DNA of 24,233 nt from the NCBI GenBank assembly GCA_000226015.1, contig JH152835.1, positions 67,898-92,130 on the forward strand, written 5' to 3'. This stretch comes from Mnemiopsis leidyi (taxonomy: Eukaryota; Ctenophora; Tentaculata; Lobata; Bolinopsidae). Shown in pieces: positions 1-8,846 of the stretch. The position numbers and the translations under genes were made by a program. The stretch's first letter is position 1. Every line of letters starts with the position of its first letter. The notes below the pieces were generated by a model that was not told the origin of the DNA, did no database searches, and saw only the letters and a list, made by a program, of their open reading frames with translations.

Positions 1-44
1 CAGGACGCCTTTTCAACTGTAACTGATTTCCTGATTTCTGCCAG

Positions 45-1297
45 GAGCAGCCGGTCGCTTCACTAGACGAGTTATCTAAGCTGATCGTCCAGACGATAAA
101 AGCTGTGATGTACAGTATCGACCTGGATGAAGCGAGTTGTAAATCTATCAGGTAATCATCATCAAAAAGTGTTCTTAATCTTTTGTTTCGTTTTGCAGTG
201 TAAATGTTGTTGCCACTAATCCCATTTTATCATTTCTTACATTTAAAGGACACAAGTGGAAAAAGACATGGGAATGTGCCTGAGCCATTATAAAAACTTC
301 ATAGAAGAGAAGATACTGATGACTTTAGGGCAGATGGACGAACCCTCTCTTATCAAGGACTACTTGTATCTTGGTGAACAACTTTTACTTTATCTTCTTC
401 TTTTTTGGATACCAGTTTCACTTTTTCTTCTATTTAGATGCTGCTCTTAGCCGTTAATATTATGAAATGTCTGAGTCTTAACGTTTGAGCTTACGAATCA
501 AGGACCGAAATATCAAACTAGCTTATGTACTATCAACTAAGTACTATCAAATCTTTAATCAGTCTTCACCTGTTCTTGCAGGGTCAGAGTGGAATGCGTG
601 CAACTATGAGGAGCTCATTGAGAATGGAATAACCCACATTCTCAACGTCACCTCCGAGATAGATTCTCCCTTCGAATCCTCCTTTGAGTACCTCAGGTAT
701 CAACCTTTTGTTTTAAACAAGAAATATATTTTAGTGTTGACTGATGATTTGCGATTTTCTGCTTTTTCTCGCCTGCTCCCAAAAAATTATGCGTACACTT
801 ATTTCTATTTTCTGACTAGGATTGAGGTATTGGACGTTCCTAAATCGAATCTTTTGAGACATTGGGAGAATACGAGCCGCTTCATTAAGGATTGCAGAGA
901 TTCCAACGGCAAGGTTGGTTTTCTTTATGTGCAGAACTGTAAAGTTAAACTACTCGAGGTTTATCCTTTGTCGCTTCTGATTTTTTTAGTTTTCTGACAC
1001 ATCCAGTAACCATAACAACGCTACCAGGTGTTGGTGCACTGTCAGATGGGAATCAGCAGGTCAGGCTCAACAACTATATCCTACTTAATGAGAGAGTACG
1101 GCATGTCCCTTTCTGATGCTACTTCCTTCGTAAAGCACCGCCGATCTTGTGTCAAGCCTAACGTCGGATTCCAGAAACAATTGGAATTTTACCAAGAGAC
1201 AATTAAAGAGTACCAGAATGACACACAAACTTTGAATGAAATTCTTAATTCTGTCGATATAGCTAAACTTTATGCATCCAATGGAGGTGTCGGATAG
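45..1297 (+). CDS. SSH: Slingshot-type protein phosphatase, 3' part (5' end outside window)
   Basis: Dual-specificity phosphatase of the slingshot family, which dephosphorylates ADF/cofilin and so reactivates actin severing in the cytoplasm. Five exons join in frame: 45-151, 249-373, 582-696, 820-913, 1028-1297, all GT-AG, giving 236 residues and a TAG stop. Exons 1-2 encode the helical DEK_C-like region that precedes the catalytic domain in slingshots, ending in LGQMDEPSLIKDYLYLG. Exon 3 continues with SEWNACNYEEL and LNVT, and exon 4 holds the probable general-acid Asp (EVLDV). Exon 5 opens with the P-loop HCQMGISRSGS; the catalytic Cys is at 1040-1042 and the Arg at 1058-1060. KHRRSCVKPNVGF follows, as in the family. 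Only about 40 residues follow the phosphatase domain, far fewer than the long serine-rich tails of vertebrate SSH1/2. The N-terminal SSH domain lies upstream of the window. Family assignment is strong; the paralogue is not determinable. Confidence 0.93.
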
Positions 1298-1618
1298 GAT
1301 AAAGTTATACCGCGTATCGGGCACATTCAACAATCAAAACACCCCGCCTCCCCTAAATTAGGGTTTCAGATCAAATATAGTTAACAACATCAGTTACAGT
1401 TACACAAGTCATTGTCAGTGATAGACCTGCATGTACTGAACCACAACAGTCAAAAGCGCAACTTTTCAGTTTTTAAAGATTTGAGTCAATGGTATAGTGA
1501 CATTAACAATTAAGATTAAAACTATGTCTTTATGGGTTATCATGTATTACTTATTAAAATTAGACATGAAGTTCATTTTTTAATTGAACATTCATTTGAG
1601 CATACTTGGAAAAAATCT
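1298..1618. other. 3' flank of the phosphatase gene
   Basis: AT-rich sequence with no coding potential that I can see. There is no canonical AATAAA; ATTAAA at about 1512 is the nearest polyadenylation-like hexamer. The repeat-rich block starts at about 1619. Confidence 0.5.
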
Positions 1619-1915
1619 GTCGAGGTGTTACCCGACTCGCGCGCGGCTCGCAGCTTTGCTGCTCTCTGGGGGTACGGTAGACGGATATAATCTCGTCAGA
1701 CGGTTGTCGAGGTGTTACCCGACTCGCTCGCGGCTCGCAGTTTGCTGCTCTCCTATCCGTTTCGTTAGAACGGTAGACAGATATCATCTCGTCGCAAGTC
1801 AGACGGTAGACAGATATAATCTCGTCAGACGCATATGATATCTCTCGGTAGACGGATATAATCTCGTCAAGAAAAATTTTGACGAGATGATAGCCGCGCG
1901 CGAGTCGGGAAACAT
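1619..1915. repeat. Composite tandem and foldback repeat with a recurring 23-bp motif
   Basis: An 87-bp unit (1619-1705) is followed by a diverged second copy (1706 to about 1793); both start GTCGAGGTGTTACCCGACTC. A 23-bp motif beginning CGGTAGAC and ending ATCTCGTC occurs at 1675-1697, 1771-1793, 1804-1826 and 1846-1868, differing at one or two positions. The 18 bases at 1631-1648 recur as an exact inverted copy at 1892-1909, and a short hairpin (CTCGTCAA pairing with TTGACGAG) lies at about 1861-1886. The block is GC-rich compared with its surroundings. A foldback or MITE-like element is the likeliest class. No transposase and no target-site duplication were recognised. Confidence 0.7.
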
Positions 1916-2308
1916 CTTGCGTTGCGGCCCATTTTGTAGGTTGATAACCGGAACCTACTGTCGCGGCCATCACGCGCTCTCACGCATTTCTGGCCAAAGA
2001 AATTCTTTGTTCTTGACGCGCGCCGCATCGCCCGTTAACCCATTTTCAATTTTCAAATTAAATTTTTTACGGGGCGGCAGCAGGTCAGGCATCGTCTGAC
2101 AAGCTAGTAACACCTGGACAAGAAAAATCAGTCAAGAGGAGCAAGGAGGAATGCATAATCATGATCAAGCAATCAAGTATGAAGTATAAACTTTAATGGC
2201 AACTGCAAACTGCAGTGAACTTATTCTAATTGAATTCCCCTTACTTTTATATGGGCTCTGATATAGTAGCCTGCAGACGTTGTTACGCCTGCTGCCACAC
2301 ATCAGTTG

Positions 2309-2385
2309 CATTGTCTGACTTCGTCCGACCCTCATTATAAGCGAATGGGGGTAAAATGACAGGAAGGTGCGCGCTGCCGTACAAC
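2309..2385 (-). repeat. Inverted copy of the retroelement fragment at 2634-2713
   Basis: Its reverse complement matches 2634-2713 over nearly its whole length, including an exact 25-base core inside AGCGCGCACCTTCCTGTCAT and the following bases, plus blocks AATGAGGGTCGGA and AAGTCAGACAATG. Read on the minus strand it encodes nearly the same peptide start (GSAHLPVIL) as the plus-strand relic, then diverges. A 12-bp direct repeat, CAGTTGCATTGT, lies at both edges (2303-2314 and 2385-2396), which suggests insertion or template switching. The two arms are about 250 bp apart and could fold into a long stem. Confidence 0.7.
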
Positions 2386-2468
2386 AGTTGCATTGTGCAT
2401 GAGGACCTTAATGGGCTTGTCTCACGTTGTGACCCTTTTCAAAAAAAATTTTCGCCCTCCTCCGGGGG

Positions 2469-2497
2469 GGCGTGGCCGCGCTGCGCGCGGCCACGCC
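2469..2497. repeat. Perfect 13-bp GC-rich inverted repeat with 3-nt loop
   Basis: GGCGTGGCCGCGC at 2469-2481 is followed by the loop TGC and the exact reverse complement at 2485-2497. The stem has 12 G/C pairs out of 13 in otherwise AT-rich DNA. Immediately downstream, TATAATCTCGTC (2508-2519) repeats the end of the 23-bp motif from the 1619 repeat block, so the hairpin may be a terminal part of the same kind of element. Confidence 0.8.
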
Positions 2498-2625
2498 GAA
2501 TATAATGTATAATCTCGTCAAAAATATAATGTTCGATTTAAATGTCCAAATCTAATCCACCAATCCTATCGATGTAAGGGTACTAAACCCAAACAGTCAC
2601 TCTAATTTAGTAATTTAGTGAAACC

Positions 2626-3015
2626 ATGAATAAGTTATACGACAGCGCGCACCTTCCTGTCATTTTATTTCCTATATTTGCTTCGAATGAGGGTCGGAAA
2701 AAGTCAGACAATGAAGAAAGGAAGACCAAATATCTCCAAAGAATCATCCAAGTGGAAAAGGCAAACTTTTCCCCTTTTGTCATGTCAACTACCGGAGGTA
2801 TCGCTCCTGAAGCCACCGCCTTCCTTAAGAAGCTGTCACAAAAGCTCTCTGCAAAGCTTAATCAATCTTACCCTAATATCATGGGATACCTTAAGAGAAA
2901 ATGAAAATTTGAGCTCCTTAAAACGGCATTGATGGCAGTTAGGGGGTTTAGAAAAAACAGAAACGTCAAGATATTAGAACTTGACCTAAATCTAATAGAC
3001 TTCTATGTTAAATGA
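2626..3015 (+). pseudogene. Decayed C-terminal tail of a retroelement reverse transcriptase
   Basis: Read in one frame, this resembles the region after the reverse-transcriptase domain in retroelements common in cnidarians and sponges. Seen in order: a lead-in with NEGRKKSDNEERKTKYLQR, the block QVEKANFSPFVMSTTGG, a helical stretch AFLKKLSQKL, then GYLKRK. A TGA at 2902-2904 interrupts the frame, after which the conserved ending continues as KFELLKTALMAVRGFRK up to a TGA at 3013-3015. The polymerase domain itself is absent, so this is a 5'-truncated relic with at least one nonsense change. The assignment rests on my recollection of the family's tail, not on catalytic residues; the element clade is not determined. 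Confidence 0.6.
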
Positions 3016-3724
3016 ACCCTCTTTGATTGGTTTTGCATATAATTTTTTTATTTTTATAAAGCTCTTTATTCTTTATCTTTATATATATGGGGAAACTGCT
3101 GTATCATAATGTTATATTTTAATAATTTCCTATTCTCGATCATTTGCTATCCTAAAGGATAATGTTAGCTGTGCTATGATTAATGGGCAGTTGCCTGAGC
3201 AATCTTGAATTTTTTTGTATACTGAGCGACAGAATTGGAAACCGTGATTGAGGTTCAAATAAGAAGGGTCTCTGATATAAAATATAAAATCTTCCAGGAG
3301 CCACTTCAGTACAACTAAAAAAGCCTAAGTACAAAGTACATATGCAACAAAGCAAAAATTACACCACTTCAAGAGACTGAAGTCTATATACAAACAGTAA
3401 AATTTCAATGAAGGTACTTATACTTGAATTGGGGCGGGCCGCTCAAAGATCTTAGTAGTTTATATATACATATGACTTCGTACTATAAGCAGTAAGATCA
3501 GTCTTTAAAGGACTCTTAGACAATTTTTAATATGTCACATTCTTTACATCAAAAGAAAGCTCATTCCAAAGCTAATGAGCAACTTTTAGAAATGATATAG
3601 GTTTTAATGGGTTTACATTCTACTTATTTACCTAATTTGTATTTAGGCTCACTGATCAAAATTTGATACGGTGTAATGTTACATTTGCTTAAAAAATGCA
3701 TTATAATTTTACAATTTAAGGTAA
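3016..3724. other. Intergenic, AT-rich, no gene seen
   Basis: About 700 bp upstream of the next gene. No conserved coding stretch, RNA gene or clear promoter element was recognised. It ends in a splice-acceptor-like site at 3719-3720, four bases before the ATG. Confidence 0.5.
3719..3724 (+). promoter_or_regulatory. Candidate trans-splice (or 5'UTR) acceptor before the 3725 gene
   Basis: A T-rich run ending ACAATTTAAG places an AG at 3719-3720, so a spliced mRNA would have only GTAA before the ATG. The pattern recurs at the three following plus-strand genes. Whether the partner is a spliced-leader RNA or a distant 5' exon cannot be told here. Confidence 0.4.
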
Positions 3725-6700
3725 ATGGAATCTCCTGAGAAAATTGCTGCCTTTACACAAGCTGTTCAAGAATCTATCAAGAGAACTATGGAATGTGGGT
3801 GCAGTGAAGAGCTTTTTGATCTCTGGTCCAATTCAATAAACCATTCTGTAAGTTTGAAATCATTTATTTCATGACCCAGAAGAAAGGGAGTAAGGCCAAA
3901 TCTCGACCTTTAAATATATCATATAGGATATATCTTTTGCCTCGCTGAATGGCAGTCTTAACATCTTGACCGTTAAAACATCATTTTAAAGGTCCTACTT
4001 GATTGCTCTGAACATATATCAGTCGAGGAGGTTTAATTCTTGAGAATAGGGTGGGTGGTGAACAACTGCGATTCTGTTCTGGGAGAGATAATCCTGCAAG
4101 ATCATTTGTTTGGCTAGACCGTGAAACACACAAATGAGTGAATACTTCGTTTACATCCTCAGCAGCAAGAACTGAACAAGTTGTTTAATATCAAATTGGA
4201 AAGGAAAAATATAAGAAATAGAATCGTCAAAAGGATCTCAAAATAATTCTTAAATTTAGTTAGTATCTGATAAAATGAATACGCTAACAACAAACAAATA
4301 AGCCATATCAAAAGTTGAAACAAGAGAGGTAAAAAATTAATCAAATACTAATCAAACACACAAAATGCACTAAACCACCGTTCTATTCAAACTCAGACAG
4401 TTAGTTCTATACCTCCTCAATGTATCTGAACTCTTCTCTGTTAAGTGCTCTGGGGTTACTTTCTTTCAAAATAGCAAACTCATAGTTTTCAATTGAAAAC
4501 TTCACCCATGGTGTTCAAAAGCATGAAAAGATAGAGCAGATTTATTTCTATCTTCAAACTTAAAACATGATTGGTGCCCATTAACATGTTGAATAAACTT
4601 CTGCATGGTTTGACCGAAATATGTATCTTCATAAGCTACTTGGTAGTCCCCTTCTGTAATCTGACTTCAAAGTTTGGATTGTGCTATATTTAAAATGCAA
4701 TATGGTCCATTCAGAGGTGTGTTTTTTCACAGAAAATGTCATAGATGTGTCCTTCAGGTACTCAATCATAGTGGTGGATGCTATAGTTGTACCTTGGGGC
4801 ATCATAGAAAAACAATCTTTTAGGATTGCAAGTAAACCCAATTAAACCCATCGTTTTCTTGTTTGTTAACTTTGGCTCACAACAGTCGGTTTTGGGTTTT
4901 TTGCCAATCCAAAATCTACCCTTGCACTATTGATACCTCATAAACCAAGATTCGCCTCCATTGACATAGTTTCACCCCATACACTGCAGACCCTTGGTGT
5001 TGAACAGCTCTGCAACATGCCACCCATGCTGTTTTGTTGCTCTCTGGCAAATAACGAGGTATCCAGAAAGCATACAGTATAACTGTAAAAGCCTGGGTAC
5101 AGGTGTAACAAATACAAGTACAAATAAAAACGAAAATCACATCATCTCCTTCAGCAAAAGTAGAAAATGTGATTAAAAAGCTTAGCTTAAAGGCCTGTTT
5201 AAGTTCAACCCTTATCCTAAAAACCACTTATCTTAACCTAAAATCGTCTGATAAAACCGATCCATGTAACAAAATTTAAGTCAGACGTTTCCTTTGGCAT
5301 AAAACACTCACTGAAAATTATTTTGGAATGCACTAATACTTGCAGAGAATGGTATTGGGAGGTGCCACACATTTCCTTAAATTTGCAACCACTCCCAATC
5401 CCCATAAATCCCATTGTATTTAGAATGTGTAAATCGTTAACTAACACCATTTGTCTCAAGAATTTTTCCTTTTTGACTCGGTACTTTTCTGTCTTCACCA
5501 TTTTATGGATTGCTACACCATGTTACAAGTTATTAAGTAATTAAACATGTATTTAAGAAAATATCAATGCTACAAATTATGTACATTTTATTGTTGTAGC
5601 CGACTGCTATTGTGTTCATATAATCTACATTATAGTCTCTGTAGTCTATAACTGACCATATTTAGAAGTTTAGATTAGGTGTCTTGGAGTCTTGTTCCAT
5701 ATTTTGTGATGGGTTAGGTGCCCACAGGCAAATTTTAAGTAGGAAACATGGTAACGGGCAAATGCATGTGCAAGGTTGCAGTTCTGCTTCTTGATGCCCA
5801 AACATGGATGGGTGTTGGTTAAAATGCTTGGTTTGTTGTAACATACGTTATCACTAATGTTTCTTGATGCAGTATTAAAAAGACGGTGGAAATCTCTCAC
5901 GTTGTCTGGGCCTATTCTGCTAGTTACTATATATTGCTTTGACCTTAGATGGGGTGACAGACACAAGAATTGGATTCTTCCAAGAACCAATCGTGGCACT
6001 TTTTCTATATGCCTCATACCACAAATATCAATTTTTATTAGTATATGCTGTACTGTGGAACAAATTTGATGTTTAATTTATTTCAATAATGTATTGAGGA
6101 GTTGAATACCTGGTGAGGATGCTAATGACGAAAATGGAATTTAAATCAGCCCTCAAAAGTTGTCCTTATCTTGCATGTAATTCAACTGACTAGATTTTCA
6201 AAAATCACTCGTATTTTTATTACCAATCATGTATTGGCCAATAATCACATTTTTCGTCATTATTTCAGGAAAATATGAAAGACTTGTGGACTAATGTTGA
6301 TACGATGTTTAAAGATTACCGGGCTAAAAACATGATATTGGAGAATCCTTTGCCAGAAGTCCAAATAACCTGCGATTTAAGATACATGCTTGCTAAAAGG
6401 TAAATATATTTTGTAACACCTTGATCAGTATCTTATTGTATGTATCATGTGTTACTAATTTGTTACTAATTTATCATGTTACTAATTTGAAGTTGTTACA
6501 CTATCTATTTAGTTTTCAAAACTAATAGAATTGAGCCCGTTTTTAAATTACTGTAGCTTGATAACTTATTATAATCGACATTCAGTCTGTCAGTCTTGGT
6601 CAAAAAGATTTTGTTAAACTCATATAAAGAATCCATTTCCAATACTTAACATTACATAAGAATGTCAGAATAAATGTAAGAATGTCAGTAAAACCTTGAT

Positions 6701-8021
6701 AGCTGCTGCCTTCAGAATGAAAGTGGGGGGAAGGTTAAATCATGGAAGGCCATGATAATGTGGGTCTGGATTTGTACTAATTTAGGGGGTAATGCTGGGA
6801 GCAGCAAAGGGAATAAATGTCGGTTTCACTGTAACTAAGATATAAAGTATGTATTTGCTAGTGCTTGACTTTCTCGTTATTTTGCATGTATACACAGTAA
6901 CAGGCTTAGTTTAGCAGTTCTGTAAAGTTTGTGATACAGCATTGGTAGAATTTTATACATATTACAGGCCCAACACTCACTATTCCTGCCAAATTTATAC
7001 CTCATTAATTGTATCCATTTGATAGCGTTGAAATAGTTTATTTTGCCTTAGCCAAAAGTTGTGAACTGTAATTACCGAAAAACGTTGTTAAATACCTATT
7101 CAATTTCTTGTGAATTGATCATCCAAATATTTCAGAGAGGAGAATCTAAGTAAATCCAGCTTTGTAATAAGAGAGGGATTTCAATATGCACTGTCAAGTC
7201 TCCTCGCTGTCCACCCTGAATTGAACCTTCAAAAAACTCTGGATGAGCTAAAATTACTGGAGAGTAATCAAGATAATGAAGACCATGGGGGTGAATATAC
7301 AGAAGGTCATGAAGACGAACAGAACCTTGGAAATACTAAGTGTTCTGCATCTCAGCTTGAAAATGAATGTCAACAAGTTAAGCCTGATAGCCTCTGCAAC
7401 CTCACTGCACAAGAACTACAACACAACAATGACTCTTCCAGCTCTAGAAATCTTGAAAGCCAAAATCAGAGTAAATTTCATTCTTCCAAACGATCAAAAA
7501 AACACCTATCCAAGAGAAGCAGTTATGATAAGTTTCATTCAGAAAAGTATGCATACAGTAGTTTCAGCAAGTACGACGACAAGTATTATGATTCAAAAGA
7601 CTACTTACATCGAAGTAGTAAGTCTTCTAGATCTAACCACAGAGAATCTAGAAAGAGCAAAAGGAGAAAATCTTACTCAAGGTCTCGATCTCGTTCACCG
7701 TCTAAGAGGAAAAGTTACAGAACGGACAGATCCAGACAAAAGTCGGACAAAGAAAAGAAACGGGAAAAGCTTCTCAGACACTTGAGCTCTGAGTATCATT
7801 CAGAATATGATGATCTCTACAAATCTTACCAGCATAAAGTGGACAACATTTCCAACATGGAAAGGGAAGACTTTTATCTGAGTAAAAATCATAATAATAA
7901 GCTTCTTCCTTCTGAAAAATCAGTCCATGACCTAAATTTTATAGGTTTGCCTGAAACTGCCATACAGGAATTGAAGGACAGCCAGAAGATTTTGCAAACG
8001 ATACACAAAAAACTGTCGTAG
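3725..8021 (+). CDS. RS/KY-rich protein with divergent SHG1/BOD1-like N-terminus
   Basis: Exons 3725-3847, 6269-6399 and 7136-8021 join in frame into 379 residues ending in TAG. The first ~125 residues are predicted helical and begin MESPEKIAAFTQAVQESIKR. The rest is disordered: an acidic stretch, then a Tyr/Lys/Ser-rich segment (about residues 198-250), then an SR-type segment with SYSRSRSRSPSKRK and a basic run (about 253-298). I do not recognise a named orthologue. Its middle exon is exactly 131 bp (44 codons, phase 0 in and phase 2 out, ending LAKR), like that of the BOD1-like gene immediately downstream, and about 10 of those 44 residues match. I infer a diverged tandem paralogue of a COMPASS Shg1/BOD1 domain protein, probably nuclear. 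An AATAAA lies 258 bp past the stop. Intron 1 (2421 nt) hosts a transposon relic. Confidence 0.75.
4407..4660 (-). pseudogene. Penelope-like GIY-YIG endonuclease relic in intron 1 of the 3725 gene
   Basis: On the minus strand two adjacent frames together give a recognisable GIY-YIG module of the Penelope-like retroelement type. The first carries YEDTYFGQT, HVNGHQSCF and NKSALSFHAFEHHG, then hits a TGA. One base out of frame the match resumes with FSIENYEFAILKESNPRAL and NREEFRYIEEV, which includes the expected Glu position of the fold, ending at TAG. At least one frameshift has therefore killed it. Minus-strand frames between 4900 and 6017 may be further remains of the element, but I could not identify reverse-transcriptase motifs there. 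It lies antisense to the host gene. Confidence 0.65.
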
Positions 8022-8278
8022 GAAGTAAAGCCAGTTTAATTGATTCATTTTTAGTGGAAAATTGTTTGATCAATCGTGCTTTTTAATTGTTTGAAATGAA
8101 ATTGTTTTATTATACCAATTATTTGTTACCATATTTTAAGCCAATTCAAAAAACTCCTTTATAAATAATCACAAATTTTAAAGTACAGTACCTAAATGTT
8201 TTAACCGATAAGGTATAGAACCTACTCGACTTCATATAATGATTAGATTACATAGATAAATTGCTATTATAAATGTTT

Positions 8279-8284
8279 AATAAA
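8279..8284 (+). terminator. Poly(A) signal AATAAA of the 3725 gene
   Basis: Canonical hexamer 258 bp after the stop codon, followed by GT/T-rich sequence (GTGTGTATGTGT, TTGTTGTTTT) that suits a downstream element. Confidence 0.6.
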
Positions 8285-8834
8285 AGTGTGTATGTGTATA
8301 AATTGTTGTTTTTAATTATATAAATGTTTGTAAAAGTTTTAACTGCTCTTGAAAGCACAAAGTGGTACAATTTTATTTATGTTTCAACTGTCTACAATAG
8401 AGTTTAAACTGAATTCGGGGCACTACTATTGTATTTAGTACTTAATTTATATTCTAATTATTGTTCACTTAATCTTTTTAATGTTGATGTGTATTAAGTG
8501 ATATTTGGACTTTAATAACAAAGGTTAATTTTTAATATTGAGTTCTTATAAAAATACCATAATTCAACAATATTCTATTTTGCTTTACTTGTTTATTGCA
8601 GGTACTTACCAAATCTCAAACAAAAATCAGAGAAAACGCCTCAAACGTGTTATCAAAATTGTTTACTACTTTCCTATAACAGAGTATAATAGGGTTGTCT
8701 ATTGGATGAATCATAATTTTTATGGATGTTTTGTATCATGCTCTGTATCATTTATGGATTACCTTAACGATAATAAAACTCAAATTAATGGTTATGTATA
8801 TTTTAACTGTTATTCTAAAGTCTATATCTTCTCC

Positions 8835-8846
8835 AGTCTTCATGTA
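8835..8846 (+). promoter_or_regulatory. Candidate trans-splice acceptor before the BOD1-like gene
   Basis: TCTATATCTTCTCCAG ends at 8836: a pyrimidine tract plus AG, ten bases before the ATG. A second strong acceptor-like site (TTGTTTATTGCAG) ends at 8601 and would be the alternative, giving a longer 5' leader. The ten-base leader contains ATG-TAA (8842-8847), overlapping the start codon by one base. Confidence 0.4.

Noticed and set aside
256-450. 64-codon frame reading from slingshot exon 2 into its intron
   Set aside because: The first part is genuine exon 2, but the hydrophobic end is intron translation; the GT at 374 and the in-frame join to 582 explain it better.
1560-1973. Minus-strand 137-codon frame with recurring DEIISVYR and SCEPRASRVTPRQ peptides
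   Set aside because: The peptide repeats simply translate the DNA repeats (23-bp motif and 87-bp unit); there is no start context, domain or splice support.
1560-2100. CRISPR-like array of short repeats
   Set aside because: The 23-bp repeats have irregular spacing, are mixed with inverted copies and lie in a metazoan intron-bearing context; no cas genes.
4916-5501. Minus-strand frames of 87 and 103 codons
   Set aside because: No recognisable motifs, and stops break any joined reading; possibly transposon debris.
5670-6017. Minus-strand 115-codon frame in intron 1 of the 3725 gene
   Set aside because: It could be part of the same retroelement as the GIY-YIG relic, but I see no polymerase or other family motif, so no call is made.
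7276-7785. 169-codon plus-strand frame
   Set aside because: An alternative-frame shadow of the last exon of the RS-rich gene, which has the spliced, paralogue-supported frame.
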